Part shown: one piece after another, positions 50,521 through 51,118 of the stretch
Layout of the letters: every line of letters starts with the position of its first letter
Position numbering within the stretch: position 1 is the first letter of the stretch
Source: an uncultured Desulfobacterales bacterium
Lineage (GTDB): Bacteria > Desulfobacterota > Desulfobacteria > Desulfobacterales > JAHEIW01
DNA length: 51,118 bases
Assembly (NCBI GenBank): GCA_947259495.1
Contig: CAMYLV010000026.1
Location: forward strand, 1 to 51,118
Reading direction: 5' to 3'
Program-made: the position numbers and the translations under genes
The notes under the pieces: generated by a model
Databases searched by the model: none
Told to the model about the DNA's origin: nothing
What the model saw: only the letters and a program-made list of their open reading frames with translations

Positions 50521-50874
50521 GCATCCCAACCATACCGTTTACCGCTTTCCAAGTGAAACCCATCCATCCCGCTCGCCGACGAATACATTAGAATTTGAGC
50601 AAACGCCTGAAAACTGTTGACCCTTTCGGACAGTTTGGTATCATTTTATAGTGGTTGTCAAAAAAACGTTCCGATATTTATAGGGGTTGTCAAAAAACGT
50701 TGCGGTATTCAAACGTTTTTTTCTACAACCCCTTATGCCGCACTTCTGTATTTCGGAACATAAATATGGAAAACGGTACAAACGTTTTTTTCTACAACCA
50801 CTTATGCCCCAATTCCATATATCGGAACACTATTATGGAAAGCGGTATAAATAAGCCCCCAACAAAGAGGTCCT
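50521..50874. other. Intergenic region with nested miniature repeat
   Basis: No gene. Holds the M1 nested pair at 50647-50848; the downstream CBS-protein gene keeps only ~26 bases of its own upstream sequence. Confidence 0.65.
50647..50848. repeat. Palindromic miniature repeat M1, nested copies
   Basis: Outer unit begins TATAGTGGTTGTC and ends near GCGGTATA. An inner unit (50679-50778, TATAGGGGTTGTC to AAAACGGTA) sits inside the outer palindrome, between GATATT and CAAACG. Related single copy at 27108-27210. Each unit is ~100 bp. Confidence 0.75.
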
Positions 50875-51118
50875 ATGAAAATCCAAGCTTTGATGATTGC
50901 AGAACCCATCACCATCAGGCCCCACGCATCGGTCAGTGAGGCCATTGAGTTGATGAAAGCCAATTCTATTCGGCATCTTCCGGTGGTCGCCAGCGGAAAT
51001 CGGCTGGAAGGATTCTTGACGCTGGCAGATTTAAAACAGCGCCTGATCCCCTCGATGCTGGGTGATATCTCCCTGGATGATTTGATGATTAAAAACCCGA
51101 TCACGGTCAATCCCGATG
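50875..51118 (+). CDS. CBS domain-containing protein (cut by the window end)
   Basis: Only the first 81 codons are present. MKIQALMIAEPITIRPHASVSEAIELMK is a first CBS motif, with IRHLPVV and LEGFLTLADLK, and a second begins at LDDLMIKNPITVNPD. CBS pairs bind adenosine ligands and regulate attached domains, which lie outside the window. AGAGG precedes the ATG. Whether it is a stand-alone pair is not visible. Confidence 0.8.
   Translation, partial: MKIQALMIAEPITIRPHASVSEAIELMKANSIRHLPVVASGNRLEGFLTLADLKQRLIPSMLGDISLDDLMIKNPITVNPD

Noticed and set aside
1-51118. CRISPR arrays, prophage genes, rRNA operon
   Set aside because: No regularly spaced direct repeats, cas, capsid/tail, integrase or rRNA sequence were recognised; the repeats found are irregularly dispersed.

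Overview
The window reads as a chromosomal segment of a Desulfobacterota bacterium, probably a sulfate reducer of the Desulfobacteraceae/Desulfosarcina type. Support: the siroheme-dependent heme pathway genes ahbC-hemB-ahbD, two apparent selenoproteins of redox families known from this phylum, two acyl-CoA synthetases beside an acetate-type Na+ symporter and a symporter-histidine kinase, and many small lipoproteins. The species cannot be named from sequence alone, and no full-length tRNA or rRNA gene is present.

Layout. 1-3.0 kb: a minus-strand cell-envelope cluster, namely two YkuD L,D-transpeptidases (one frameshifted before its SPOR domain) around a small Lpp-like lipoprotein that ends in lysines. 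3.0-3.6 kb: a gene-free relic of a transposable element carrying a tRNA 3'-end and a terminator. 3.6-7.7 kb: minus-strand genes for membrane proteins (DUF2254, PLDc_N, MgtC) and a disulfide-reductase-type flavoprotein. 7.8-8.8 kb: an intact REP-associated tyrosine transposase element with 11-bp inverted ends. 9-21.3 kb: an AT-rich, gene-sparse accessory stretch with HU, a methyltransferase, a cysteine-synthase-like enzyme, MreB, a selenocysteine peroxiredoxin, an Fe-S-type flavoprotein and several very small proteins, peppered with dispersed repeats. One repeat copy is interrupted by a complete ORF-less group II intron (9530-10198).

21.4-24.7 kb: a minus-strand cassette of two paralogous ATP-grasp ligases plus an esterase, the best candidate here for an undescribed pathway. 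25-29.4 kb: a BHMT-like methyltransferase, a membrane-anchored selenocysteine thioredoxin-like protein, a DinB-fold protein and small exported or membrane proteins. 29.5-45 kb: a GC-richer acetate/propionate cluster: cNMP/CBS/DUF294 protein, small membrane protein plus symporter-histidine kinase, degenerate sensor fused to a DnaQ-type exonuclease, CheY-like regulator, PrpE-like and Acs-like synthetases, TPR lipoprotein and a sodium:solute symporter. It resembles the CrbS/CbrA-type acetate switch, with a receiver-only regulator. 45.2-47 kb: a ClpX-like AAA+ protein with an intact IGF motif. 47.1-50.5 kb: ahbC-hemB-ahbD, making heme through siroheme. The end holds a nested miniature repeat and the start of a CBS-domain protein.

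The main points are two in-frame UGA codons at catalytic cysteine positions, each followed by a hairpin at the same spacing; the ORF-less group II intron with readable empty sites and an EBS1-IBS1 match; the ATP-grasp/esterase cassette; and a short Cys-rich peptide gene at 20402-20551.
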